DNA of 7,565 nt. It comes from Clostridiales bacterium (GTDB taxonomy: Bacteria > Bacillota > Clostridia > Oscillospirales > Oscillospiraceae). The stretch lies in the NCBI GenBank assembly GCA_019422005.1, contig JAHZEF010000114.1, positions 1 through 7,565 of the forward strand. The letters run 5' to 3'. Made by a program: the position numbers and the translations under genes. The notes below the pieces were generated by a model. The model saw nothing but the letters and a program-made list of their open reading frames with translations. It had not been told where the DNA came from and searched no databases. Positions 1 through 6,481 of this stretch are shown piece after piece; positions within the stretch are counted from its first letter, which is position 1, and each line of letters opens with the position of its first letter.

Positions 1-1
1 G

Positions 2-295
2 GAGCAGGGATATCCCGAAGCCCTGTTCCTGCTGGGCGCACTGTATTTGTACGGCGAGGACGCGCCGGAATACCGGGATCCGAAACTGGGCGTTTCCTAC
101 ACCCGGGAGGCAGCCAGGCGCGGCCATCGCGGGGCCATTGAGAATCTTGCCAAATGCTATGAAAAAGGGCTGGGGGTACGGAAGAGCTGGCGGAACGCCA
201 GAAAACTCCGCGCATTGCTGAAGCAGAAGGGCGGGGATCCGCGCGCGGTCGTGGAAGCGCTGGAGGGCAGAACGGAGGATCCAATGCGGCTGTGA
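2..295 (+). CDS. Sel1-repeat protein, C-terminal end (5' truncated by window)
   Basis: The frame is open from the first complete codon in the window and ends at TGA 293-295, giving the last 97 residues of a protein that starts upstream. The residues G-Y-P-E-A-L-F-L-L-G-A-L-Y-L-Y-G followed by A-A-R-R-G-H-R-G-A-I-E-N-L-A-K-C-Y-E-K-G-L-G-V fit the Sel1-like (TPR-type) helical repeat pattern of A..LG..Y..G and AA..GH..A...L. One full repeat and the start of the next are visible, then a basic tail rich in Arg and Lys. Sel1 repeats are protein-interaction scaffolds, and many gut Clostridia carry several Sel1 genes of unknown role. No partner or pathway can be read here. A TTG at 47 lies inside a repeat and is unlikely to be the true start. 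It is probably not functionally linked to the convergent sugar operon. Confidence 0.8.
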   Translation, partial: EQGYPEALFLLGALYLYGEDAPEYRDPKLGVSYTREAARRGHRGAIENLAKCYEKGLGVRKSWRNARKLRALLKQKGGDPRAVVEALEGRTEDPMRL

Positions 296-355
296 CGCCG
301 CCGCATGCATATTTGCGGGGGATCCGGACACATCCTACCATTGGGGGGATGCGCA

Positions 356-571
356 ATGTATCCGTATCATAATCAAATCCGGCGCCGGATCCGCAGTGGG
401 GAACTGCTGGAGTATTACTATACAGAGGACTATCCCGGCATTGGAAGGGCGCTGGTCCTGGTCTTTCGTACGCCGCCGTACCGGCGGCCGATCCGGCCGG
501 AACGCTTTGCAGAATATCTGGCGCTGCTCTCTGAGCTGGAGCGGCGGAAGCAGCCGGAGAACAGCGGCTGA
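356..571 (+). CDS. Small protein of unknown function (71 aa)
   Basis: I do not recognise this protein. The start is placed at ATG 356 because a run of six G residues (343-348) sits about 7 nt upstream; an in-frame ATG at 305 has no comparable site. The product is about 71 residues, soluble and strongly basic at the N-terminus (R-R-R-I-R), with an aromatic patch (E-Y-Y-Y-T-E-D-Y) and a hydrophobic strand (A-L-V-L-V-F). A proline/arginine segment (P-P-Y-R-R-P-I-R-P-E-R-F) and a C-terminal helix rich in Leu and Glu follow. The even mix of charged and hydrophobic blocks looks like a real small folded domain rather than a chance frame. It lies 60 nt downstream of the Sel1 gene and could share its transcript. 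No signal peptide or membrane segment is seen. Confidence 0.6.
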   Translation: MYPYHNQIRRRIRSGELLEYYYTEDYPGIGRALVLVFRTPPYRRPIRPERFAEYLALLSELERRKQPENSG

Positions 572-611
572 GAAGAGCGGACGCCCGGCCGCTCCGCAGC
601 GGAAGGGCAAA

Positions 612-649
612 ACAGGAAGGCGCCGGCCAGAGGGCCGGCGCCTTCCTGT
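612..649 (-). terminator. GC-rich hairpin terminator between convergent genes
   Basis: A perfect 17-bp inverted repeat (612-628 with 633-649) encloses the 4-nt loop AGAG. On the minus strand it lies 28 nt past the symporter stop codon and is followed by TTT then GCCC, so the U-tract is short. On the plus strand, 41 nt past the small-protein stop, it is followed by CGGAAAGG with no T-run. It most likely ends the minus-strand operon and may also block plus-strand transcripts. It is the only strong dyad in the convergent gap. Confidence 0.75.
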
Positions 650-676
650 CGGAAAGGGGGAAGGGGAAAGCGGAGA

Positions 677-2098
677 TCATTCCTCGACCAGGTACTCTCC
701 GCGGTCCTTCAGATCACGGATGATCTGTGCATGCAGCCTGGCGTCCAGCTTATAGAACAGGAACAGGACAAAGCTGAGGGCGCCCAGGATGGCGGGAACC
801 AGATTCATAACGATGTTCATGGTGGAGAGCGCGCCCGCGGTCTGCACGGCGGCGCCTTCCACATACCCATTGGCCGCCAGCATGGCCAGAAGCAGGGTCG
901 GTGCGATGGCGCCGCGCAGCTTCAGCATGAAACTGGTGCCGGAGGAACACAGGCCGTCCGCCCGGACGCCGGTTTTCCACTGGCCGTATTCCACGGTGTC
1001 GCCGATCATGCCGTAAAGCAGCGCAGTGCAGAAGCCGTTGAGCGCGCCGGCGGCAAACAGCAGGATCAGGACCAGCGTTGACGAGGCGTTTGCAGGGGAG
1101 AGGAAAAACAGAATCATGTTCAGAATGAAGCTGCCGCCGTAGGAGACCAGCAGGGCGCCGCGCTTGCCGCGGCAGAGCCTGACCAGCGCCGCGCTGAAGA
1201 AAGCGGCTGCGGCAGCCATGATGCCGTTGAATGTGGCGTAGAGGGTGAAGAGGCCGGCGTTTCCCCAGACATAGGTGAAGTAGTACATGCCGACGGTCAT
1301 TCTGCCGTAATTCAGGAAACCGTAAACCAGAAAAGCGAAGCAGACAATCAGAAGCGGAGGGTTCTTCAGGAAGCAGTCGCGCATTTCCTTCGCATGGAAC
1401 TTTTGGGCGGGCGGCGCTTTCATGACCTCTCTGGTGCCCAGAATGCTGGTAAACACGAACGGAATGGCGAGACAGCACACCACCACTGCAGCCAGCAGAT
1501 AGCCGCGGACGTTGTTTCCTTCGGCGCCGCCGAATCTGGCGACCATGGGCAGGAAGATGGCCGTTGCCAGGGAACAGGCCAGGGAAGAGATGAAGATACG
1601 GTAGCTGGAGAAAGACGCGCGCTCCGTGGGGTACGGTGAAATTACGCCGTTCAGGGCGGCATACGGGATGTTCCACGAGGTGGAGGCGACGACGGTGACA
1701 AAGTACAGGATGCAGCCGTATGCCGTGCGGGCGCCGACGGACCAATCGGGATGCGCCCAGAACAGCAGGATCACCATCGGGATCAGGCCGATGGCGCCGC
1801 CCAGCATCCAGGGGCGATACCGGCCCATCTTCGTTTTGGTACGGTCGGCCAGAGAGCCGATCATCGGGTCATTGACTGCGTCCCAGATGCGGCAGACCAG
1901 GAACAGAATGGAAACGGCGCCCGCGGGGATCAGGGCAACGTCGGTCATGAAAAATGCGAGATAGGAGCTGACCAGCATCCAGGGAAGGTTGTATACGAGT
2001 TCGCCGGAAGCAAATGCGAACTTCCGGGCAACGGCCTTTCCGCCATGATAATAGGTTTGCTCCCTGGCGGGAGAAGCGGCAGTGGATTCTTGATTCAT
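677..2098 (-). CDS. GPH-family sugar:cation symporter (MFS-type, MelB/YicJ-like)
   Basis: The protein is a 473-residue polytopic membrane protein with about twelve hydrophobic segments, for example near residues 38-58, 100-114, 125-141, 200-220, 245-262, 315-333, 341-362 and 430-450. Two GPH signatures are clear. R-I-W-D-A-V-N-D-P at 70-78 is followed by G81, D85 and G-R-Y-R-P-W at 92-97. D-T-V-E-Y-G-Q-W-K-T-G-V-R-A-D-G lies at 367-382. D73 and D77 match the MelB cation-site aspartates in the same motif. The family imports glycosides, pentoses, hexuronides or polyols with H+ or Na+, without phosphorylating them. Length is typical apart from a polar N-terminal tail of about 25 residues. The ATG at 2098 is the only plausible start, but it has no ribosome binding site directly before it; the nearest one lies behind a hairpin (see 2099-2149). 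It is the last gene of the operon. The substrate is unknown. Confidence 0.92.
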   Translation of the reverse strand: MNQESTAASPAREQTYYHGGKAVARKFAFASGELVYNLPWMLVSSYLAFFMTDVALIPAGAVSILFLVCRIWDAVNDPMIGSLADRTKTKMGRYRPWMLGGAIGLIPMVILLFWAHPDWSVGARTAYGCILYFVTVVASTSWNIPYAALNGVISPYPTERASFSSYRIFISSLACSLATAIFLPMVARFGGAEGNNVRGYLLAAVVVCCLAIPFVFTSILGTREVMKAPPAQKFHAKEMRDCFLKNPPLLIVCFAFLVYGFLNYGRMTVGMYYFTYVWGNAGLFTLYATFNGIMAAAAAFFSAALVRLCRGKRGALLVSYGGSFILNMILFFLSPANASSTLVLILLFAAGALNGFCTALLYGMIGDTVEYGQWKTGVRADGLCSSGTSFMLKLRGAIAPTLLLAMLAANGYVEGAAVQTAGALSTMNIVMNLVPAILGALSFVLFLFYKLDARLHAQIIRDLKDRGEYLVEE

Positions 2099-2149
2099 TG
2101 TCGTAACGGCCAGCCGGATCGGAGACGGCTGGCCTTTCTCCTTTCTCCA
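2099..2149 (-). promoter_or_regulatory. Hairpin-separated ribosome binding site of the symporter gene
   Basis: On the minus strand the order is a purine-rich site with AAAGGAG (2144-2138), three A residues, then a perfect 9-bp stem (2134-2126 with 2116-2108) around a 9-nt loop. GTTACGACA and the ATG at 2098 follow. Linear distance from GGAG to ATG is 39 nt, too far for normal initiation. If the hairpin folds, about 12 nt of unpaired spacer remain. No other Shine-Dalgarno match adjoins the ATG. This would make folding of the hairpin a condition for efficient translation; that reading is inference. Confidence 0.5.
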
Positions 2150-2192
2150 TAGGTTCGGGCGTCGGATGCGTTTGAGGCGCGCCGTACGCCGG

Positions 2193-2214
2193 GCCGGCCG
2201 GGTATCCGGCCGGC
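2193..2214 (-). other. Intercistronic GC hairpin between dehydrogenase and symporter genes
   Basis: CCGGCCGG appears at 2194-2201 and 2206-2213, each itself palindromic, forming a 9-bp stem (including the 2193:2214 pair) with loop GTAT. It lies 19 nt downstream of the dehydrogenase stop codon on the minus strand. No T-run follows on either strand, so it is not a canonical intrinsic terminator. It could stabilise the 3' end of the upstream message or slow polymerase so that symporter expression differs from that of the enzymes. Confidence 0.5.
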
Positions 2215-2232
2215 GGTGGACGCCCCGCGCAA

Positions 2233-3285
2233 TTATTCGTCCATTTTCAATACAATTTTGGCGAATTTCCGGGTGTACAGGTCTTCAAAGGCCCGTTCAT
2301 ACCGGCTCAGGGGATGCACACGCTGGATGATGGAGTGCAGATCGAGCCTGCGGGCCAGGCGGATGGCCTTGGGAAACAGCCCGGCTCCCATAATGACGCC
2401 GTGCAGATGCTTCTGATCCCAGTAAAAGTCGTTGTGCAGATTCACTTTCAGAATCGGATCCTTGCCGTACATGGCAAAGTAGACGCCGTCGCCGTTCCGG
2501 GCGAGCAGCTGCAGGGCCAGTTCAGCGGCCGAAACAGCGCCGGTTCCCTCCAGCACGCAGTCGTATTTGCCGCCGGCGCAGGCGACGGCCTTCTCGATGA
2601 CGCCGGCCTCCCGCGGATCAAAGGCAAAATCGGCGCCGAGCCGTTTTGCAAGTTCGCACTTTTCCGCAACCAGATCAAAAACCGTGACCGTTGCCGCACC
2701 GGCCAGGCGGGCCAGCTGCACCAGCATCAGCCCCAGGCCGCCGGCGCCCATAATTGCGACAGATTTGCCGTAAGAGATGTTTGCCTGCTCGGCTGCGGCG
2801 ATGGCGATGGTCAGCGGCTCGATCAGGGAAGCGGTCAGCAGGTCGCAGCCGTCGGGCAGCCTGAAGACCTGTGACACGTGATAAACTGCGTATTCCGCGA
2901 AGCCGTTCATACAGAACTGCATATTGACGCACAGATTTTCATGGCCGCTGCGGCAGTTGTCGCAGGCGTGGCAGTATTTGGCGTAGTTGACAACCACGGG
3001 ATCCCCGGAATGATATCCCAGCGCCTCGGCCCTGGGGCCGGCCTTGTCGATGATTCCGGAGACCTCGTGCCCGAAGGGCATGGGCAGCATGGCCCTGGTG
3101 GTTTCCTCGAATTCACCCAGATGGCCGGTGAGCGTGTGCGTATCGGAGCCGCAGATGGAGGAATAGGCCACTTTGACGCGAACCTCGTCCGCCGCCGGCT
3201 CCGGGATCGGGACCTCGCGGGCCTCCACAGTGCCCATGGTGCCGCGCTCAAAGTCGCGGACAGAGGTGATATACAGCTGTTTCAT
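2233..3285 (-). CDS. Zinc-dependent medium-chain alcohol/polyol dehydrogenase
   Basis: This 350-residue protein has the two-zinc medium-chain dehydrogenase/reductase layout. Catalytic zinc ligands are C45 (I-C-G-S-D-T-H), H73-E74 (G-H-E) and E156. The structural zinc cysteines are C105, C108, C111 and C119. The Rossmann motif G-A-G-G-L-G is at 180-185, and D204 at the end of the second strand favours NAD+ over NADP+. The family includes sorbitol, threonine, L-idonate and galactitol-1-phosphate dehydrogenases, so oxidation of a secondary alcohol of a polyol or sugar acid is likely; the exact substrate is not readable. The ATG at 3285 is preferred because GGGAGGG lies about 12 nt upstream and the family N-terminus starts there. 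The frame stays open to an ATG at 3372, but that 29-residue basic extension has no ribosome binding site. It follows the transketolase genes after 99 nt. Confidence 0.9.
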   Translation of the reverse strand: MKQLYITSVRDFERGTMGTVEAREVPIPEPAADEVRVKVAYSSICGSDTHTLTGHLGEFEETTRAMLPMPFGHEVSGIIDKAGPRAEALGYHSGDPVVVNYAKYCHACDNCRSGHENLCVNMQFCMNGFAEYAVYHVSQVFRLPDGCDLLTASLIEPLTIAIAAAEQANISYGKSVAIMGAGGLGLMLVQLARLAGAATVTVFDLVAEKCELAKRLGADFAFDPREAGVIEKAVACAGGKYDCVLEGTGAVSAAELALQLLARNGDGVYFAMYGKDPILKVNLHNDFYWDQKHLHGVIMGAGLFPKAIRLARRLDLHSIIQRVHPLSRYERAFEDLYTRKFAKIVLKMDE

Positions 3286-3384
3286 TCGGTGTTGATACCC
3301 TCCCGCTTTCAAATGGCGGGGAACGGCCGGCCGCGGTCTGTTTACGGATCGGGGGCCGCTCCCCGCAGACATCCTGTGGTGGAA

Positions 3385-4356
3385 TTATTTCAGCGTTTCC
3401 AATGCGACCTTTGCCACGCCGGCGCCGTCCATATTGTAATACGGATACAGCTCCTCAGGATAACCGAATTCCACAAAGGTGTCGGGCACGCCGATTTTTT
3501 TCAGCCTGGCGAAAACACCGGCCTCCATCAGCACGTCGGCGACAATGCTGCCCAGGCCGCCGAGGATGTTGTGATCCTCCACGGTGATGAGGTTGCCGCT
3601 CATCCTGGCAGCGTGGATAATGGCCTCCTTGTCGATGGGCTTGATGGTGTGCATGTCAATGACGCCTACGCTGTAACCCTGCTCTTCCAGCTTCCGGGCG
3701 GCCTGCACTGCGCTGTGAACCCCCATGCCGGTACCGATGATGTTCAGGTCGGTGCCTTCCTGAATGACGTTGGCCTTGCCGATCTGATAATGGTAGTCGT
3801 AATCCTGCTGATAGACCAGGGGCTCTTCGCCGCGGGGGATCCGGATGTAGATGGGCTTTTCATAATTCAGAGAAGCGCGCAGGACCTTTTTGCATTGTTC
3901 CGCGTCACAGGGGGCGATCATGGTCATATTCGGCAGGGCGTTCATGACGCCGAATTCAATGATGGTATTGTGCGTCGGGCCATATCCGGAGGACAGGCCG
4001 GCGTGGGTCCCGATCAGACGCACGGGGTAGTCGTTGTAGGCCACGTCGTTGTGAATCTGATCCAGGGCGCGGACACACAGGAAGGGCCCGAAGGTCTGAA
4101 CATAGGGCATATAGCCCTCCTTGGCCAGGCCGGCGGCGATGGTCACCATGTTCATTTCCTGAATTCCCACATCCAAAATGCGGTTGGGGAACTGCAGCTG
4201 CTTCTGCTGCACGCGGCCGCCGTTGCCGGTACCGTCTGCGTTGATATAACAGACCCTGGGGTCGTCGTCGATCATTTCGAGAATCTCGTTGGTAACGGTG
4301 CCCTTGGCCTCCATTGCAGGCCCCATGTCACCGCAGCAAAAATTAAATCCACCCAT
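3385..4356 (-). CDS. Transketolase, C-terminal subunit (pyrimidine-binding and C-terminal domains)
   Basis: The protein has 323 residues, the usual size for the second half of a split transketolase. The pyrimidine-domain motif G-I-Q-E-M-N-M (64-70) carries E67, the glutamate that activates thiamine diphosphate. H118 (T-H-A-G), G-P-T-H at 126-129, and I-R-I-P-R ending at R175 match transketolase active-site positions. Transketolase moves a two-carbon ketol unit between sugars. Differences from ordinary members, compared from memory: the Glu-Asp before G-(P/A)-(T/S)-H is replaced by G124-Y125, the A-T-R near the N-terminus is A-K-G, and the S/T-rich phosphate loop is G-T-G-N-G-G (42-47). These suggest a non-standard substrate. 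The start ATG has GGAGG 8 nt upstream (4369-4365), inside the end of the preceding gene, whose stop is 3 nt away. The two subunits are therefore probably translationally coupled and form a heterotetramer. Confidence 0.92.
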   Translation of the reverse strand: MGGFNFCCGDMGPAMEAKGTVTNEILEMIDDDPRVCYINADGTGNGGRVQQKQLQFPNRILDVGIQEMNMVTIAAGLAKEGYMPYVQTFGPFLCVRALDQIHNDVAYNDYPVRLIGTHAGLSSGYGPTHNTIIEFGVMNALPNMTMIAPCDAEQCKKVLRASLNYEKPIYIRIPRGEEPLVYQQDYDYHYQIGKANVIQEGTDLNIIGTGMGVHSAVQAARKLEEQGYSVGVIDMHTIKPIDKEAIIHAARMSGNLITVEDHNILGGLGSIVADVLMEAGVFARLKKIGVPDTFVEFGYPEELYPYYNMDGAGVAKVALETLK

Positions 4357-4359
4357 TCT

Positions 4360-5253
4360 TTACACCTCCGCCAGTCTTTCAGCCGTGTATTCCCGGATCT
4401 GCCTGATTGCCAGTTCATAGTGCTCATCGTCGAAGCCGGCGATGTGGTATGCACAGGGGCGCTCTTCCATGAACCGGACGCCCTGCCCCTTCATCGTGCT
4501 GCTGATTATGACGGTGGGCGTACCCTTGCCGTCGGCCGTGGGCTCGGGCAGTTCAGACAGCGCTTTGTCGATCTCTGCCATCCTGGTGCCGTCGATGACG
4601 GCCGCATTCCAGCCGAACGCGCGGAAGCAGTCAGCCATGCCCTCCGGGCCGCCCTTCCTGCCCCAGCGGTTGTTCTGGCCCATCTCGAAGGCGGCGGAGG
4701 CGTGGTTAAAGTCCACGACCGCGACGATGTTGCCCAGATTGTGGGAGGCGGCGTACAGGATGCCCTCCCAGTTGGAGCCCTCTTCCATCTCGCCGTCGCC
4801 CAGCAGAGTCCAGATACGGGCCCGGATGCCCCTGTCGGCGTTGGCATGGGCGATGCCGCAGCACCAGTTGAGGCCGTGGCCCAGGGAACCGGAGGAGACT
4901 TCGATGCCCTTGACCCGCTTGTGGTTGGGGTGCGCGCCGAAGGGATGGCCGATGGTGTTGTAGGTGTCCAGCAGCAGATCCAGATCATAGATCCCCATAT
5001 CGCAGAAGATGGTGTAGAGCAAAACGCCGTTGTGGCCCTTGGAGAGGATGAAGCGGTCGCGGTTGGGATCGTCCAGGTTCTCGGGGTCGAAGCCCATGTA
5101 TTTATAATAGATCGCCGTGGTGATATCCGTGGCGGACATGGGGCCGCCGATGTGGACATTGCCGATCCGGCGGGTGCAGAGCGCCAGTTTTTCACGGATT
5201 TCGCCGGCCTTTGCCACCAGATCACGCACGTTTTCGATGTAAACTTTGGCCAT
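4360..5253 (-). CDS. Transketolase, N-terminal subunit (thiamine diphosphate-binding domain)
   Basis: The protein has 297 residues and is the pyrophosphate-binding half of a split transketolase. Motifs in order are S-K-G-H (71-74), G-H-P (102-104), G-S-L-G-H-G-L (122-128), the Mg/thiamine diphosphate motif G-D-G-E-M-E-E-G-S-N-W-E (152-163) with N183 downstream, and T-M-K-G-Q-G (253-258). Together with the C-terminal subunit it forms the active enzyme. Two points are unusual from memory of the family. G-S-L-G normally continues with Gln, here His126. The segment after N183, where ordinary members have a G-L-Q-I-D-G-like loop, reads H-A-S-A-A-F-E-M-G-Q-N-N-R-W-G-R-K-G-G and is longer. The start ATG has AAGGAAGG (5271-5264) 10 nt upstream. 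It begins 24 nt after the short-chain dehydrogenase stop, consistent with one operon. Confidence 0.93.
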   Translation of the reverse strand: MAKVYIENVRDLVAKAGEIREKLALCTRRIGNVHIGGPMSATDITTAIYYKYMGFDPENLDDPNRDRFILSKGHNGVLLYTIFCDMGIYDLDLLLDTYNTIGHPFGAHPNHKRVKGIEVSSGSLGHGLNWCCGIAHANADRGIRARIWTLLGDGEMEEGSNWEGILYAASHNLGNIVAVVDFNHASAAFEMGQNNRWGRKGGPEGMADCFRAFGWNAAVIDGTRMAEIDKALSELPEPTADGKGTPTVIISSTMKGQGVRFMEERPCAYHIAGFDDEHYELAIRQIREYTAERLAEV

Positions 5254-5277
5254 GGTTGGGATTCCTTCCTTTCTGAT

Positions 5278-6144
5278 TTAGAAAATAGAGTAGCCGCCGT
5301 CAATGGGGATGTTGATGCCGGTGATGTAGGACGAGGCCTCGCTGGCCAGGAACAGCAGCGCGCCGTGCAGCTCGTCGGGGGTGCCGAAGCGCTTGATGGG
5401 AACGACTTCCAGGCACATGTCGTGGCCTGCCTTGTCCATGACGCCCTCGTGAATGCCCGACCACACATAACCCGGGCTGATGGTGTTGACGCGGATGCCG
5501 TAGGGGGCCAGGCCGGCGGCCATGTAGCGGGCCATCTGGGAGATACCGGCCTTGGCGGTGCCGTAAGCGCAGACGGGGGACGGGCCGCCGCCGATGAAGT
5601 TGGCGTTGTAGCCGGAGAGGGAGGAGGTCATGATGATGGAGCCGCCGTGGCCGTGCTCCCGCATGATCTGGTAGGCGGCCTGCGCCGTCAGGAATGCGCC
5701 GTTGAGGTCGATGTCGATGGTTTTTTTCCAGGTCTCCCAGGAAACGTCGATGTCGTCGCCCATGAGGCAGACGCCGGCGTTGATATGGGCGATGTCCACT
5801 GTGCCGAACTCTTTCACAAGATCAGCCCTCAGCTGATCGACCTGCGCCTTGTCGGATACATCGCAGTACAGGGCGATGACCCTGACGCCGTATTTTTCGC
5901 TCATCTCCCTGGCCGTGGCCTCCACGCGTTCTCTGGCAGCGGGGATATCCACCAGCGCCACGTCGGCGCCGGCTTCCGCCCAGGCGGCCGCCGTGCTGCG
6001 GCCGATACCGCCGCCGCCGCCGGTGACAAACCCCTTTTTCCCCTTCAGGGAGAATTTGTCCATCAGCCTGTAGGACGGATCCTTCCAGAGATCCTTGTTG
6101 TAAACGTCGTAATACTCTGCCAATTTCAGTTCCTCCTTGTTCAT
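5278..6144 (-). CDS. Short-chain dehydrogenase/reductase, sugar/polyol type
   Basis: This is a 288-residue classical short-chain dehydrogenase. The cofactor motif T-G-G-G-G-G-I-G is at 41-48, D66 ends the second strand (NAD-type preference), C-D-V-S-D is at 94-98 and N-A-G at 122-124. Catalytic serines lie in S-S-L-S-G (174-178), Y194 and K198 in Y-G-T-A-K, and S-P-G-Y at 223-226. About six extra residues (G-G-G-P-S-P) separate the serine from the tyrosine. The C-terminal P-I-D-G-G-Y is typical. Such enzymes reduce ketoses or keto-acids or oxidise polyols; pairing with the zinc dehydrogenase recalls the E. coli IdnD/IdnO pair, by analogy only. It is the first gene of the operon. The start is uncertain: ATG 6144 has only a weak AGG upstream, while a perfect AAGGAGG inside codons 3-5 is correctly spaced for TTG 6123. 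Confidence 0.92.
   Translation of the reverse strand: MNKEELKLAEYYDVYNKDLWKDPSYRLMDKFSLKGKKGFVTGGGGGIGRSTAAAWAEAGADVALVDIPAARERVEATAREMSEKYGVRVIALYCDVSDKAQVDQLRADLVKEFGTVDIAHINAGVCLMGDDIDVSWETWKKTIDIDLNGAFLTAQAAYQIMREHGHGGSIIMTSSLSGYNANFIGGGPSPVCAYGTAKAGISQMARYMAAGLAPYGIRVNTISPGYVWSGIHEGVMDKAGHDMCLEVVPIKRFGTPDELHGALLFLASEASSYITGINIPIDGGYSIF
6123..6138 (-). promoter_or_regulatory. Internal consensus Shine-Dalgarno pointing to TTG start at 6123
   Basis: AAGGAGG occupies 6138-6132 on the minus strand, overlapping codons 3-5 of the reading frame begun at ATG 6144. Exactly 8 nt later comes TTG (6123-6121), which is codon 8 of the same frame. This is the strongest ribosome binding site near the 5' end of the gene. 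The protein may therefore start at TTG with residues M-A-E-Y-Y, 281 residues long, or both starts may be used. Confidence 0.5.
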
Positions 6145-6270
6145 TCTGCAGCCTGTTTCTGCCGGCGTCTTTTCCGGGGGAAACCAACGCCTTCTGTGTG
6201 ATTACCCAAATGTGCATGTGAAAATTGTGCAAAATAGATAAAAAGAAAATGGGATATTGTTCCTGAATTC

Positions 6271-6299
6271 ACTATATCACCAATGGGTGCCGGCGACAA
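6271..6299 (-). promoter_or_regulatory. Predicted sigma-A promoter of the sugar operon
   Basis: On the minus strand TTGTCG (6299-6294, four of six to TTGACA) is followed after exactly 17 nt by TATAGT (6276-6271, five of six to TATAAT). It has an extended -10 TGA immediately before it (6279-6277). Transcription would begin near 6264, leaving an A/T-rich leader of about 120 nt before the short-chain dehydrogenase start. This is the best match found upstream of the operon by eye. Confidence 0.55.
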
Positions 6300-6465
6300 A
6301 TATCGATCTTCTATCCATAAGGCATAACCAAAAGGAATGGGAAGCAAGAAGGGGAAACGATCCGTTCGGCAGCTGTGTTACGGAAAAAATGGAAGAAGGA
6401 TCCCCCGGAGACCGGAAACCGTACATTACTGAAGCTGCGGGGAGGGCCCGATAGGCTGAATCGTT

Positions 6466-6481
6466 GGCGGGATCAAAAATA
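6466..6481. repeat. 16-bp direct repeat, copy 1
   Basis: GGCGGGATCAAAAATA here matches copy 2 at 6531-6546 in 15 of 16 positions, with starts 65 bp apart (near six helical turns). Such spaced repeats between divergent genes often bind a regulator on one face of the DNA. The function here is inferred. Confidence 0.55.

Noticed and set aside
750..1745. Minus-strand open frame inside the symporter gene in another frame
   Set aside because: The product is an Arg/His/Pro-rich sequence with no membrane segments or motifs; the overlapping frame encodes an unmistakable GPH symporter.
2108..2147. Stem-loop followed by a T-rich run on the plus strand, resembling a terminator
   Set aside because: No plus-strand gene ends nearby, and the T-rich run is the complement of the purine-rich ribosome site of the symporter gene.
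3286..3372. 29-residue N-terminal extension of the zinc dehydrogenase from ATG 3372
   Set aside because: There is no ribosome binding site before 3372, the added residues are basic and low in complexity, and family members begin at the M-K-Q-L-Y position (3285).
4506..5468. Minus-strand open frame of 320 codons overlapping the transketolase N-subunit and short-chain dehydrogenase genes
   Set aside because: It is out of frame with both real genes and its composition is almost only Ser, Ala, Thr, Pro, Arg and Trp, a frame-shifted shadow.
677..6144. Assignment of the operon to sulfoquinovose (sulfo-transketolase) or apiose degradation
   Set aside because: Both use split transketolases, but the expected partners (sulfosugar isomerase and glycosidase, or apulose kinase) are absent here, so the substrate is left open.
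2878..6201. Plus-strand open frame of 1107 codons opposite four operon genes
   Set aside because: It is exactly antisense to genes with clear catalytic motifs. Its product is a low-complexity mix of Gly, Val, His, Asp and Ala typical of the complement of GC-rich codons, and it has no ribosome site or domain. It is a codon-bias artefact.
6141..6347. Possible 68-codon leader frame whose TGA overlaps the short-chain dehydrogenase ATG
   Set aside because: The ATGA overlap is suggestive of coupling, but the frame starts at a TTG without a ribosome site, upstream of the predicted promoter, and its sequence is not protein-like.
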